DNA of 49,547 nucleotides from Alphaproteobacteria bacterium (lineage in GTDB: Bacteria; Pseudomonadota; Alphaproteobacteria; Rhodobacterales; Rhodobacteraceae). The position numbers and the translations under genes are program-made. The DNA lies in contig JAUHWT010000026.1 in the NCBI GenBank assembly GCA_030427145.1, forward strand, positions 1 through 49,547. The letters are read 5' to 3'. The notes beneath the pieces are model-generated. The model did no database searches and had not been told where the DNA came from. It was given only the letters and a program-made list of their open reading frames with translations. Below are positions 32,893-41,422 of the stretch, piece by piece; the stretch's first letter is position 1; each line of letters opens with the position of its first letter.

Positions 32893-33345
32893 TTAAGCCG
32901 GAAATCTGTTGCGAAATTCCAGAGGAGAGAGGCCAACGTTTTTCCGGAACGCACGCGCGAAATGCGCGGACGATGAATACCCCAGCGTTGAGGATATGGC
33001 GGTTACCGTGTTTTGATTGTCCCGCAACAACTCGATTGCACGTTCCACACGCGCCTCACTGACCATGTCACGAAAATTTCGTCCCGAGGCATTCATCTCG
33101 CGCTGAAGGCTCCGGACACTGGTGCCAAGGGACTGCGCCGTGTACTCGATGGACGTTCTGCCGGACAGTACCTGGCAGCGGATATGGTTCATCACCGCAC
33201 CGATCATGTTTTATCGCGATTTTGGCGCCAGGCGCGCCCTGGCAACGTCCTCAATCGTTGTCAAAGCAACTCTTGGCTTTTCTCTGGCTTGCCTCACCAG
33301 ATCTGAGGCATCGAACACGACACAGAGGTGATTTCCAACTCCGCC
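32893..33345 (-). pseudogene. AraC-family regulator, 5'-truncated with internal stop
   Basis: The reverse strand encodes the C-terminal half of an AraC regulator: a double helix-turn-helix (SIEYTAQSLGTSVRSLQREM; AISSTLGYSSSAHFARAFRK) ending NVGLSPLEFRNRFPA. Upstream in the same frame the sensor domain is still readable (GNHLCVVFDASDLVRQARE, then TTIEDVARARLAPKSR), but a TAA at about 33211-33213, probably from a Tyr codon, interrupts it. At about 33342 the homology stops abruptly where the arylsulfatase remnant of the other strand begins. The gene is therefore doubly broken; only a 104-residue DNA-binding fragment could still be translated from the ATG at 33207. Confidence 0.8.
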
Positions 33346-34727
33346 TGATGGAGGTCTTTGCCGGTTATACCGAACACGCTGATACCCAGGCGGGACGCCT
33401 GTTGAACGCTCTCGACGATATGGGCGTACGGGAAAATACCCTGATCTTCTACATTTGGGGGGACAACGGCTCCAGCGCAGAGGGGCAGAACGGAACCATC
33501 AGCGAACTCCTTGCTCAGAACGGTATCAGAACCGAAATCAAGGACCACATTAAGGTTATGAACGAACTTGGCGGACTGGACGTGCTTGGCTCTCCAAAGG
33601 CCGATAACATGTACCACGCCGCATGGGCATGGGCGGGATCCACACCGTATCGCTCAACAAAACTCGTTGCGGCCCATTTCGGCGGTACACGGACGCCACT
33701 GGTCGTTTCATGGCCAAAACAGATCGACCCCGACGACACCCCTCGTCCCCAATTTCATCATGTCAACGACATCGTTCCCACGATTTACGACGTTTTGGAC
33801 ATCACCCCGCCGGAAACCGTTGACGGGATCACGCAAGACCCGTTGGATGGTGTCAGCCTCGCATATTCATTTGGCGATGCGGATGCAAAGGGCCAGAAAC
33901 CGCACCAGTATTTTGAGGTTATGGGTAGCCGTGCATATTACGAGAACGAATGGATCGCATCGGTTTTCGGCCCCCGCACACCCTGGACGCCCGGCATCAG
34001 CCCGTCCATCTTCAAATGGACACCCGACGGTGACACATGGGAACTCCATGACCTGAGCACCGACCATTCGCAGGCGCACAATCTGGCGGAGGGGAACACG
34101 GATAAGGTTACGGCACTAAAAGATGCATTCCGCGAAACCGCGAAAGACAACAAGGTGTTCCCGATTGGCGGAGGTCTGTGGTCGCTTGTGTTCCATCCCG
34201 AAGATGCGCCATCGAATCCGGCGACCGAGTTCACCTACACACAGGAGGTAATCGGGGTCCCTGAATTCACCGCACCCAAAGTCGGAGCAAGAAGCAACCT
34301 CGTGAAGATTGAGGCTGAACTTTCCGACGACTCGGAGGGTGTACTCTATGCACTGGGCGCATTCTCCGGCGGCCTCGCGTTGTGGGTCGATGAGGGCAAA
34401 CTGACCTACGAATACAACCTCTTTGAAATAGAACGTACCCGCATAGAAACCACAGATCCGCTGCCCACCGGAAAGGTCACAATTGAGGTCGATACAACGG
34501 TGGCCAATGATGCAAGACCACCAGCCCTCGACGTGGCAATACGCGTCAATGGTACGCAGATGGCCGAAGGAACAGTGCCACGGTCTGCTCAGCTTACATT
34601 TACTGCGAACGACGCTTTTGATGTCGGCAGGGACAGCTACTCCCCGGTTTCCGAAGCCTACTACGACCGTAAACCTTTTGCTTTCAACGGTGAAATCAGC
34701 CAGTTGAAGGTCACGTACAAGCAATAG
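33342..34727 (+). pseudogene. Arylsulfatase (AtsA-type), 5'-truncated
   Basis: About 460 residues corresponding to the C-terminal ~60% of the large (~780-aa) arylsulfatase family: RLMEVFAGYTEHADTQAGRL, LIFYIWGDNGSSAEGQNGT (metal/catalytic region), RTPLVVSWPKQID, HHVNDIVPTIYDVLDI, and the C-terminal beta domain ending NGEISQLKVTYKQ. The N-terminal part with the formylglycine C-x-P-S-R motif and first metal ligands is missing, so no activity is expected. An ATG-type frame extends upstream to 33222, but that part is antisense to the AraC remnant and is accidental. The body is intact and uninterrupted, suggesting that the deletion is recent. Confidence 0.85.
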
Positions 34728-34741
34728 GACGGCACCAGTCT

Positions 34742-34767
34742 CGGGCGACATCACGGTTTGTCGCCCG
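34742..34767 (+). terminator. Terminator-like hairpin after arylsulfatase remnant
   Basis: Perfect 8-bp stem CGGGCGAC/GTCGCCCG with a 10-base loop, 15 bases after the stop. It is probably the original terminator of the arylsulfatase gene. The remaining ~230 bases to the convergent hydrolase gene include a T-rich patch near 34797 but no other recognised feature. Confidence 0.6.
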
Positions 34768-34999
34768 GACGATCCTGGCCTAATTTGAAAAATGACTTTT
34801 TTGTCGTTCTGCCCCTCGATCTGAGAAGCTTGGATCCGGGATCATTTTCGTCTTTTTTGCTGTTGATGCGGCGACAAAGTCGCTCTTTGACCTAATGGGA
34901 TGAGCTGCCGATCGGGCAGAGGCCTATAGGCGGAGCTTACCTTCAGGCAGCTTCCGGGGCGCCAGATCAATAGCGCACCGGAACGGAATTCTCAGCGAA

Positions 35000-35683
35000 T
35001 CAAATGACCGTTACAGTCAGCGATCCGACGCCCTCAATGGTCGCTTCCATCACATCGCCCTTGACGATCGCGTTCACCCCCGATGGGGTGCCAGCCATGA
35101 TCACGTCACCTGCAGCCAGTTCGAAATAGTTCGAGAGATACGAGATCATTTCCGGCACCTTCCAGATCATCTGGTTGAGATCGCCATCCTGACGCAGATC
35201 TCCGTTGACAAGCAGCGAGATACGCCCCTGATCCGGATGCCCAACTTCGGCTACCGGTAGCAAGGGACCGACCGGGCCGGACCGTTCGAAGGCTTTTCCG
35301 ATCTCCCACGGACGGCCCATTTTCTTCATCTCGCCCTGTAGATCGCGCCGCGTCATGTCCAGCGACACGCCGTAGCCCCATACGTGGTCCAGCGCGGTCT
35401 CCAACGGGATGTTGGTACCGCCTGATTTCAGGCCGACCAGCAGTTCCACCTCGTGATGCACATCGGATGAATGTGGCGGATAGGGAAACTCGCCCGACGC
35501 GTCCAAATTGTTGGGGTTCTTCTGGAAAAAGAACGGCGGTTCCCGGTCTGGATCGTGCCCCATTTCAACGGCATGCGCCGCGAAATTGCGGCCAATGCAG
35601 TACACCCGTCTGACGGGGAAGGTTCCACCGTCCTGGGTTGGTATTGCATGCACCTGTGGCGCGGGAATGACATGATCGGACAT
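35000..35683 (-). CDS. Fumarylacetoacetate-hydrolase-family enzyme (fumarylpyruvate hydrolase-like)
   Basis: A 227-residue protein close in size and sequence to fumarylpyruvate/acylpyruvate hydrolases: VRRVYCIGRNFAAHAVEMGH, the metal-binding HHEVELLVGL, SLDMTRRDLQGEMKKMGRPW (substrate lid), VNGDLRQDGDLNQMIW and ELAAGDVIMAGTPSGV. These divalent-metal enzymes hydrolyse C-C bonds in 3-acyl pyruvates or act as oxaloacetate decarboxylases. A perfect aggagg precedes the ATG. It is downstream of, and in the same direction as, the GntR gene (157-base gap), and a second FAH-family gene lies on the other side of that regulator. Confidence 0.9.
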   Translation of the reverse strand: MSDHVIPAPQVHAIPTQDGGTFPVRRVYCIGRNFAAHAVEMGHDPDREPPFFFQKNPNNLDASGEFPYPPHSSDVHHEVELLVGLKSGGTNIPLETALDHVWGYGVSLDMTRRDLQGEMKKMGRPWEIGKAFERSGPVGPLLPVAEVGHPDQGRISLLVNGDLRQDGDLNQMIWKVPEMISYLSNYFELAAGDVIMAGTPSGVNAIVKGDVMEATIEGVGSLTVTVI

Positions 35684-35840
35684 CGCTTTCCTCCTGAGCG
35701 TTTCATTCTAAAGGGTCTGTTCCGGGAGAGCTTCGTGCCCCTCAGGGTTTCCCTCACGGCCCGACCAATCCGGCGCAGCCGTCACCAATGTAATCACGAA
35801 AGTCGCCAGGCTTTTGCAAGGTTTCAGGATGACGGGAGCC

Positions 35841-36554
35841 TCAACCATTTTCTAAATTGGTCGAACCCTGTGACCCGAACGCAGGGATTTCGCACTCTGG
35901 CATAATGCGTGAATAAACCGACGCAAGGTGCACATGCATCGCGTTCGCGGCCAACTCCGCGTCACCGGCCCCGATGGCGGCAACAATCACATCGTGCTCG
36001 TAAAAACTGCTGTAGTTTTCCGACGGTTTGCGCGTGACCCGTGGCTGTCCCCAAAGTATCATACGCCGCACCGCGTTTAGTGTTTCAAAGAAGTAGAGAA
36101 AAAGCTGGTTGCGCGTCGCACGGGCGATTGCGTGGTGAAGGTTATTATCCCAGGCCTCATAGGAACGCCAATCGTCCGCTTCACGGCATCTCTGTGCACA
36201 AAGCCGCATTTGTTCGCGATCTGAGCGTGTTGCATGCGCCGCTGCAAGACGGCACAGCTGCGGTTCAATGGTGAACCTCACGGCCACCACCTGTTCGGGT
36301 TTGAACTGATCCCCCAAATAGGTCACGTCCTGCAGGTTCAGCACGGGGCGCGGGCCGACGAAGGTGCCCCGCCCAACATGCCGCCAGATGCGCCCCTGCG
36401 CCTCAAGTTCGGCCAGGGCCTTGCGCAACTGGTTACGCGTCGTGCCAAGGGACCTGCACAACTCGCGCTCCGGCGGCACCCGGTCACTGTGACGATATCC
36501 CGCCGTGTCAATCAAATCCCGCAGCCTTTGTGTCAGGTCGTCGTTTGAGGTCAT
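35841..36554 (-). CDS. GntR-family regulator (FCD subfamily)
   Basis: A 237-residue regulator with an N-terminal winged helix-turn-helix (RLRDLIDTAGYRHSDRVPPE, ELCRSLGTTRNQLRKALAEL, GRIWRHVGRGTFVG) and an FCD effector domain (~80-220; VAVRFTIEPQLCRLAAAHA, NLHHAIARATRNQLFLYFF, EHDVIVAAIGAGDAELAANA). It is divergent from the second hydrolase and the taurine-type importer and upstream of the first hydrolase, so it probably governs both arms. The ligand is likely a small dicarboxylate or keto acid. Confidence 0.92.
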   Translation of the reverse strand: MTSNDDLTQRLRDLIDTAGYRHSDRVPPERELCRSLGTTRNQLRKALAELEAQGRIWRHVGRGTFVGPRPVLNLQDVTYLGDQFKPEQVVAVRFTIEPQLCRLAAAHATRSDREQMRLCAQRCREADDWRSYEAWDNNLHHAIARATRNQLFLYFFETLNAVRRMILWGQPRVTRKPSENYSSFYEHDVIVAAIGAGDAELAANAMHVHLASVYSRIMPECEIPAFGSQGSTNLENG

Positions 36555-36574
36555 TTTTCGCCCAATTTGATGAT

Positions 36575-36594
36575 TGGTTGATTGATTGAAACCA
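36575..36594. promoter_or_regulatory. Inverted repeat TGGTT-N10-AACCA, candidate GntR operator
   Basis: In the 138-base divergent space between the GntR gene and the second hydrolase, TGGTT (36575-36579) and AACCA (36590-36594) flank a GATTGATTGA core containing a GATT direct repeat. It lies 20 bases upstream of the GntR start codon, a sensible site for autoregulation. Confidence 0.35.
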
Positions 36595-36692
36595 TAGGAC
36601 CGCGAAATATGAATGGAAAGGGAGAGGTGCCAGTGAGTCGCGCAATAAACAGAGCGACGTGACGTGGCACCAGTACGAAGGAGGATTGCCGA

Positions 36693-37580
36693 GTGCGATT
36701 GGCAACCATTTCAGTGGATGGAGACCCCATCTGCGTTGCGTATCTGTCAAACGGAAACCTGCTGAACCTGTCCGAAGTCGCCAGGTCCATGCAGGCATTG
36801 ATCGAGGGTGGAAAGCCCACTCTCGACGCTGCACGCAAACTCGTGGCCGAGGCCGGTGAAGGAATGCACCAGGACAAGGTGATCCAGCGGGAAGCGCCGC
36901 TTATGGCGCCAATCCCACGGCCTTCAAAAAACATCTTTTGTATCGGGCGCAACTATGCCGAGCACATCGCTGAAGGTGACCGGGCCCAAAACCAGAATGT
37001 CGGGGTGACCGAGCATCCCGTGGTCTTTACCAAACCGCGGACCGCGGTGGTCCCGCCGGAAGGCGACGTTCTGATCTTTCCCGAAGTGTCGACATGCATC
37101 GACTACGAGGTCGAGTTGACCGTGGTTATCGGCAAAGCGGGCCGCAACATATCCAAAGCGGACGCGATGGATCACATCTTCGGATACACCATCGTCAACG
37201 ATATTTCCGCAAGGGACATCCAGCGCCGCCACGGGGGGCAGTACTTTAAGGGAAAGGGTCTCGACGGTTCCTGCCCGATCGGCCCGGTGATCGTCACTGC
37301 TGACGAAATCGACGACCCGCATGCCCTGTCCATCGGTCTCACGGTCAATGGCGAACAGCGTCAGGACGGCAACACGAAGGACATGATCTTCGACATACCA
37401 ACATTGATCGCATCCGTGTCCGAGGGTCTTACGCTCGAACCCGGAGACATGATCGCCACCGGCACACCTTCAGGCGTCGGCTACGCCATGGATCCACCAC
37501 AGTATCTAAGGGACGGAGATACCCTGGAATGCTCCGTGGAGGGAATCGGAACGCTCAGGAACTTCGTGCGCTCCGTATAA
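36693..37580 (+). CDS. Fumarylacetoacetate-hydrolase-family enzyme (larger type)
   Basis: A 295-residue protein starting at GTG behind aaggagg. The N-terminal ~75 residues form the small extra domain of the larger family members (MRLATISVDGDPICVAYL). The catalytic domain follows: NIFCIGRNYAEHIAEG, TCIDYEVELTVVIG with its metal-binding Glu pair, GYTIVNDISARDIQRRH, KGLDGSCPIGPVIVTADEI and LEPGDMIATGTPSGVGYAM. This resembles 2,4-didehydro-3-deoxy-L-rhamnonate hydrolase, ureidoglycolate lyase and 5-oxopent-3-ene-tricarboxylate decarboxylase relatives. It is the first gene of the importer operon, suggesting that it acts on the imported compound or its first metabolite. Confidence 0.9.
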   Translation: MRLATISVDGDPICVAYLSNGNLLNLSEVARSMQALIEGGKPTLDAARKLVAEAGEGMHQDKVIQREAPLMAPIPRPSKNIFCIGRNYAEHIAEGDRAQNQNVGVTEHPVVFTKPRTAVVPPEGDVLIFPEVSTCIDYEVELTVVIGKAGRNISKADAMDHIFGYTIVNDISARDIQRRHGGQYFKGKGLDGSCPIGPVIVTADEIDDPHALSIGLTVNGEQRQDGNTKDMIFDIPTLIASVSEGLTLEPGDMIATGTPSGVGYAMDPPQYLRDGDTLECSVEGIGTLRNFVRSV

Positions 37581-37640
37581 AAGACCCTGCGCCGCCGAAA
37601 CGCTGCGAAACGGGTCGTCAAAATTGGGAGGACAACCATC

Positions 37641-38669
37641 ATGATCAACAGAAGAACACTCACGGCCACACTGTTTGCCGCTCTTCCGGCCGCAGGCCTG
37701 ATGGCGACATCGGCACTGGCACAGGACCTGCGCGAAATCACCTTCGTGCAGCCAAGCCCGTCGGCCATCAATTCGTTCCCGGTTTTTGTCGCAATCGGTG
37801 AAGGCTTCTTTGAGGAAGAGGGCCTGAATGTAACGGTCGAAGCCATCAATGGCTCGGGAGCGGTTCTGCAGGCGCTCTCCGCAGGTCAGGCCCACTTCGG
37901 CCGTCCAGGCCCCGGTCCCCTGATCGCAGCCCGCACGCGCGGTGTGGACGCGGTTCACATCTACAACGTCGCCGCGCGCAGCAACTTTGGTATCGCGGTG
38001 CAGGAGGACAGCGAAATCCAAAACATCGAGGAACTTTCCGGCAAGGTGATCGGAACCGGAACGGCTGACGGAGCGGAAGTGGGCTTTGCCCGCAATGTCA
38101 TGTCAGGCGCGGGCATGTCTGCGGGAGAAGATTACGAATTCCTCACGGTCGGTGACGGTGGCCCGGCAACTGCAGCCTTCCTGAATGGTGAGATCGACGC
38201 CTATTCCTCATCGACCGCGGACACCGCGATCCTCAACCAGCGCGGCATGGCCGTTCGCGATATCACGCCGGCTGAATTTGCCCGCTTCTTCGGTAATGGT
38301 ATCGCGACGATGGCCGATACTATCGCAAATGACCGCGAGTTGGTGGAAGCGTGGAGCCGTGCATTTGCCAAAGGCCACGCCTTTGCCCTGGACGATGCAA
38401 ACCGGGAGGCGGTCCTGTCCCACCTCGCGGAGGGCAACCCCCAGGAAGGCGAGGACAAGGAGTTCCAGTCCGCTCTCTTTGACGCGGTCCGCTCCAAGAC
38501 AATCCCGACCGACGAGGCCCCTCATCTGGGCTGGTACCCGGCCGAAGTCTGGGAAGAATGGCAGGAAGCCCTCATTGCGGGAGGCGAGATCTTCGGGCCT
38601 CTCGACGATTTGAGCGCGGCTTGGACGAACGAATTCGCTGAAATCGGTAGCGCGGCGGCGGGCAGATGA
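37641..38669 (+). CDS. ABC transporter binding protein (nitrate/sulfonate/taurine type, NMT1-like)
   Basis: A 342-residue periplasmic protein with a signal peptide (TLFAALPAAGLMATSALAQ, cut before DLREI). The mature domain is of the SsuA/TauA/NMT1 class: ITFVQPSPSAINSFPVFVAI, GEGFFEEEGLNVTVEAINGS, VLQALSAGQAHFGRPGPGPL, LSGKVIGTGTADGAEVGFAR and AAFLNGEIDAYSSSTADTA. A tggga/ggagg site precedes the ATG. Its stop overlaps the ATPase start (ATGA). Such proteins bind sulfonates, nitrate, pyrimidine precursors, aromatic acids or riboflavin; the flanking enzymes suggest an organic acid, not necessarily a sulfonate. Confidence 0.92.
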   Translation: MINRRTLTATLFAALPAAGLMATSALAQDLREITFVQPSPSAINSFPVFVAIGEGFFEEEGLNVTVEAINGSGAVLQALSAGQAHFGRPGPGPLIAARTRGVDAVHIYNVAARSNFGIAVQEDSEIQNIEELSGKVIGTGTADGAEVGFARNVMSGAGMSAGEDYEFLTVGDGGPATAAFLNGEIDAYSSSTADTAILNQRGMAVRDITPAEFARFFGNGIATMADTIANDRELVEAWSRAFAKGHAFALDDANREAVLSHLAEGNPQEGEDKEFQSALFDAVRSKTIPTDEAPHLGWYPAEVWEEWQEALIAGGEIFGPLDDLSAAWTNEFAEIGSAAAGR

Positions 38670-39475
38670 ACACGGCCGTTGCACACGACTACTCCGGCGC
38701 GCCTCTTGGCGCGCCGGTCTACGAGTTGACGGAGGTCAGCAAGACCTACGCGCGCAATCATGTGATCGCGCTTGAAAACGTGAGCCTCACCCTGCGTAAA
38801 GGTAGCTTTACCTCGGTTATCGGGTCCAGCGGCTGCGGCAAATCCACTCTGCTCAAAATCATGGCTGGGCTGATCCCGCCGACCACCGGCCGGGTGATGT
38901 TGCAAAACAGAGCCGTGACGGGGCCCCGCCGGGACATTGGCATGATGTTCCAGCAGGCGACGCTTTTCCCCTGGAAAACCGCCGTTGAGAACATCGTACT
39001 CCCCATCGAAATCCGCGATGGCAAGGCTGCGGCCAACAAGGCGTTGGACAAGGCGACCGAACTTCTCGACATCGTTGGGCTGAAGGGCTTTGAAAACGTC
39101 TATCCAAATGAACTTTCGGGTGGAATGGCGCAGCGCGCTTCGATCTGCCGGATGCTGATCACCGAACCCGCGGTTCTGCTGCTGGACGAGCCGTTCAGCG
39201 CGCTCGATGAGCTGTCACGCGACATGATGAACATGGAACTTCAGAGGATCTGTCGCGAACAGGAAGCAACCGCCTTCCTTGTTACCCACTCCATTCAGGA
39301 AGCCGTGATCCTCTCCGACGAGATAGTCGTGATGAAACCACGCCCCGGACGGATCGCGGAAGTCGTGACGGTCGACCTGCCGCGGCCACGGACACTCGAC
39401 ATGATGACCACGCCGAAATTCGGTGAAATCGTCGACCGGATCCGGGGCATGCTGGACAAGGGAGAAGACATGTGA
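38666..39475 (+). CDS. ABC transporter ATPase (TauB/SsuB type)
   Basis: A 269-residue ATPase with Walker A GSSGCGKST, Q-loop MFQQATLFPWKTAVEN, signature LSGGMAQRASICRML, Walker B LLLDEPFSALDEL and switch FLVTHSIQEA. The FQ-x-x-x-L-x-PW element and the absence of a TOBE domain place it in the nitrate/sulfonate (TauB/SsuB) branch. It overlaps the binding-protein stop by 4 bases and its own stop overlaps the permease GTG, so the three genes are tightly coupled. Confidence 0.94.
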   Translation: MNTAVAHDYSGAPLGAPVYELTEVSKTYARNHVIALENVSLTLRKGSFTSVIGSSGCGKSTLLKIMAGLIPPTTGRVMLQNRAVTGPRRDIGMMFQQATLFPWKTAVENIVLPIEIRDGKAAANKALDKATELLDIVGLKGFENVYPNELSGGMAQRASICRMLITEPAVLLLDEPFSALDELSRDMMNMELQRICREQEATAFLVTHSIQEAVILSDEIVVMKPRPGRIAEVVTVDLPRPRTLDMMTTPKFGEIVDRIRGMLDKGEDM

Positions 39476-40338
39476 CTGACTATGTGACAAACGCGCCCGC
39501 CGACGACGAAACCGTCCAGGATACTGTCTGGACGCAGGAGGTCGCCTTTATCGACTCGGTCCCGCGCTGGATTGCAATGACTTTTGTCTTTGTGGTGTTC
39601 ATCGGGACCTGGCAACTGGTGACAAGTCTGGGCCTCGTCTCGCCGATCATCCTGCCCACACCGATGGAAACCCTGAAAGACATGATCTTTGTCGGGGCAA
39701 ACCTTCTGACAGGCGATTACATGCTCGTGTCGCTTTGGATCACGATTCAGGAAGTGATCATTGGGTTTGCGCTGGCCATCGCCATTGGCTTCTCGTTGGG
39801 TGTACTCGTGGGAGAGACCGCGTTCGGAGAGAAAGCGGTGATGCCATACCTTGTGGCCATTGATACCATGCCCAAAGTAGCCTTCGCACCACTCTTCGTG
39901 GCGTGGTTGGGCTTCGGCATTGAATCCAAGGTTGCACTGGCCGCATTTATCGCGACCTTCCCCATCGTGGTGGGCACGGCGGCAGGACTGCACGCGGCGG
40001 ATGAAAATGCACGGATGCTATTCAAGACCATGGGTGCCAGCCGGATGCAGACGCTCATCAAGATGAAGCTGCCCACCGGCCTTCCACAGATATTCACCGG
40101 TCTTAAGATTGGCGCAGTGGGTGTGATGGCAGGTGCGATCACAGGCGAATTCCTCGGTGGGGGTAAAGGGTTTGGTGAATTGATCCGCGTTGCCGCATCG
40201 CAATTGAATACGCCACGCGTGTTTTCGCTGATCCTGTATCTCAGCCTGGTTGGGCTTGCTCTGTACGTAATCGTGCAGTGGACACAACGGCGGGTTGTTT
40301 TCTGGCAGAAAGAAACCGTGGGGTCCTACGATGGCTGA
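39472..40338 (+). CDS. ABC transporter permease (TauC/SsuC type)
   Basis: A 288-residue membrane protein starting at GTG within the ATPase stop region. Six predicted helices, beginning with RWIAMTFVFVVFIGTWQLVT. The TauC/SsuC hallmark LPTPMETLKDM follows the first helix. The coupling loop is AADENARMLFKTMGASRMQT, with KMKLPTGLPQIFTGLKIGAV behind it. It forms a homodimeric channel with the ATPase above. It overlaps the next gene by 8 bases. Confidence 0.93.
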   Translation: MTDYVTNAPADDETVQDTVWTQEVAFIDSVPRWIAMTFVFVVFIGTWQLVTSLGLVSPIILPTPMETLKDMIFVGANLLTGDYMLVSLWITIQEVIIGFALAIAIGFSLGVLVGETAFGEKAVMPYLVAIDTMPKVAFAPLFVAWLGFGIESKVALAAFIATFPIVVGTAAGLHAADENARMLFKTMGASRMQTLIKMKLPTGLPQIFTGLKIGAVGVMAGAITGEFLGGGKGFGELIRVAASQLNTPRVFSLILYLSLVGLALYVIVQWTQRRVVFWQKETVGSYDG

Positions 40339-41404
40339 CGGTTCTCCCATCGAGACCGAAGACCTGATCGACTTCGTCGCCCGCGCGCTCATGGCGCGCG
40401 GGGTGCCAAAAGCTGACGCGACCAGTGTCGCAGGCTTGATGGTCGAGGCTGACATCTTCGGTTACAGCACCCACGGTGTCTTCCGTCTTCGTCAATACCT
40501 TGCGCGACTGGCCGGTGGCGGGTGCAATCCGACACCAAAAATCTCCGTGGTGCAGGAAACCGTGGCAACCGCAGTCGTCGACGGTGACAACGGGCTGGGC
40601 CATCTCGCAATGGCAGCCGCCCGCGATCTGGCAATCGAAAAGGCGCGGAATACCGGTATTGGCTGGGTCGGCGTGCGGGGCGGCAACCACGCCGGGCCCC
40701 TGGCGCTTTACGTACGACCACAGGCTGAGGCGGGACTGCTTGGCATGGCGGCTGCGGTGGGCAGCGCAAACCACGTGCCACCCTATGGCGGCTCGGACCT
40801 TCTGATCGGCACGAATCCGATCGCTTTTTCGGCTCCCGCCACAGGGCCGGATCCCTTCGTGTTCGACATGGCCACCACGGTGGCCGCCATGGGCAAGATC
40901 AAGACGCTTCTTCAGCGGGGTGAACCGATGCCCGAGGGCTGGATGGTCGGGCGCGATGGCAAGCCCCTGACCGATCCGGCGCGCAAATCCGAAGGCTTCC
41001 TTCTGCCAATTGGCGGGCCAAAAGGGTTTGGCCTGTCGGTCGCCATTGGCCTGATGGCAGGCGTTCTGAACGGTGCAGCGTTTGGCTCGGACGTGGTCGA
41101 TTTCACGAAGGACACAACATCACCCACAAACACGGGGCAGTTCGTCGTAGCGATTGACCCCGCCGCCTTTGGCATCGGGGATGGTTTCGCCGAGGAGGCC
41201 GCGCGCGTGTTCTCGGAAATGCGCGCCTCCACACCCCTGCCCGGCCACGATCCGGTGCGTCTGCCTGGTGACGGCAAGACCGCGCTCGCAGCAAGCCGCC
41301 GCGAAAACGGTCTGACGCTCAACGCCGCTTTGCGCAGGGACCTAAACGCCCTCGCTGGCGACTGCGACATATCGCCACCCTTTCCAAACGACCCGGCGGC
41401 CTGA
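40331..41404 (+). CDS. Ldh2/MDH2/ComC-family NAD(P)-dependent dehydrogenase
   Basis: A 357-residue protein of the malate/L-lactate dehydrogenase type-2 family (distinct from classical Rossmann LDH). Typical segments are VEADIFGYSTHGVFRLRQYL, VDGDNGLGHLAMAAARDLAI, WVGVRGGNHAGPLALYV (catalytic His in a GGNH motif rather than the common SNH), PYGGSDLLIGTNPIAFSAPA and LLPIGGPKGFGLSVAIGLMA. Members oxidise ureidoglycolate, (R)-sulfolactate, malate, delta-pyrroline carboxylates or 2,3-diketo-gulonate. The ATG at 40331, overlapping the permease stop, is preferred over a longer frame. Cotranscription with a taurine-type importer makes a 2-hydroxyacid (sulfolactate among the options) a plausible substrate. 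Confidence 0.9.
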   Translation: MADGSPIETEDLIDFVARALMARGVPKADATSVAGLMVEADIFGYSTHGVFRLRQYLARLAGGGCNPTPKISVVQETVATAVVDGDNGLGHLAMAAARDLAIEKARNTGIGWVGVRGGNHAGPLALYVRPQAEAGLLGMAAAVGSANHVPPYGGSDLLIGTNPIAFSAPATGPDPFVFDMATTVAAMGKIKTLLQRGEPMPEGWMVGRDGKPLTDPARKSEGFLLPIGGPKGFGLSVAIGLMAGVLNGAAFGSDVVDFTKDTTSPTNTGQFVVAIDPAAFGIGDGFAEEAARVFSEMRASTPLPGHDPVRLPGDGKTALAASRRENGLTLNAALRRDLNALAGDCDISPPFPNDPAA

Positions 41405-41412
41405 GCCGCCGG
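41393..41412. terminator. Bidirectional terminator hairpin overlapping a stop codon
   Basis: Perfect 8-bp stem CCGGCGGC/GCCGCCGG with the tetraloop CTGA. The TGA stop of the dehydrogenase gene is in the loop. It separates this operon from the convergent GntR gene ending at 41423. Confidence 0.65.
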
Positions 41413-41422
41413 AGACCCGGAC

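Noticed and set aside
33222-34727. An apparently intact 501-aa sulfatase starting at 33222
   Set aside because: The first ~40 codons are antisense to AraC coding sequence and do not belong to the sulfatase family; the catalytic N-terminus is missing.
40295-40330. Longer N-terminus for the Ldh2-family dehydrogenase
   Set aside because: The extra codons lie within the permease gene and the family start matches the ATG at 40331.
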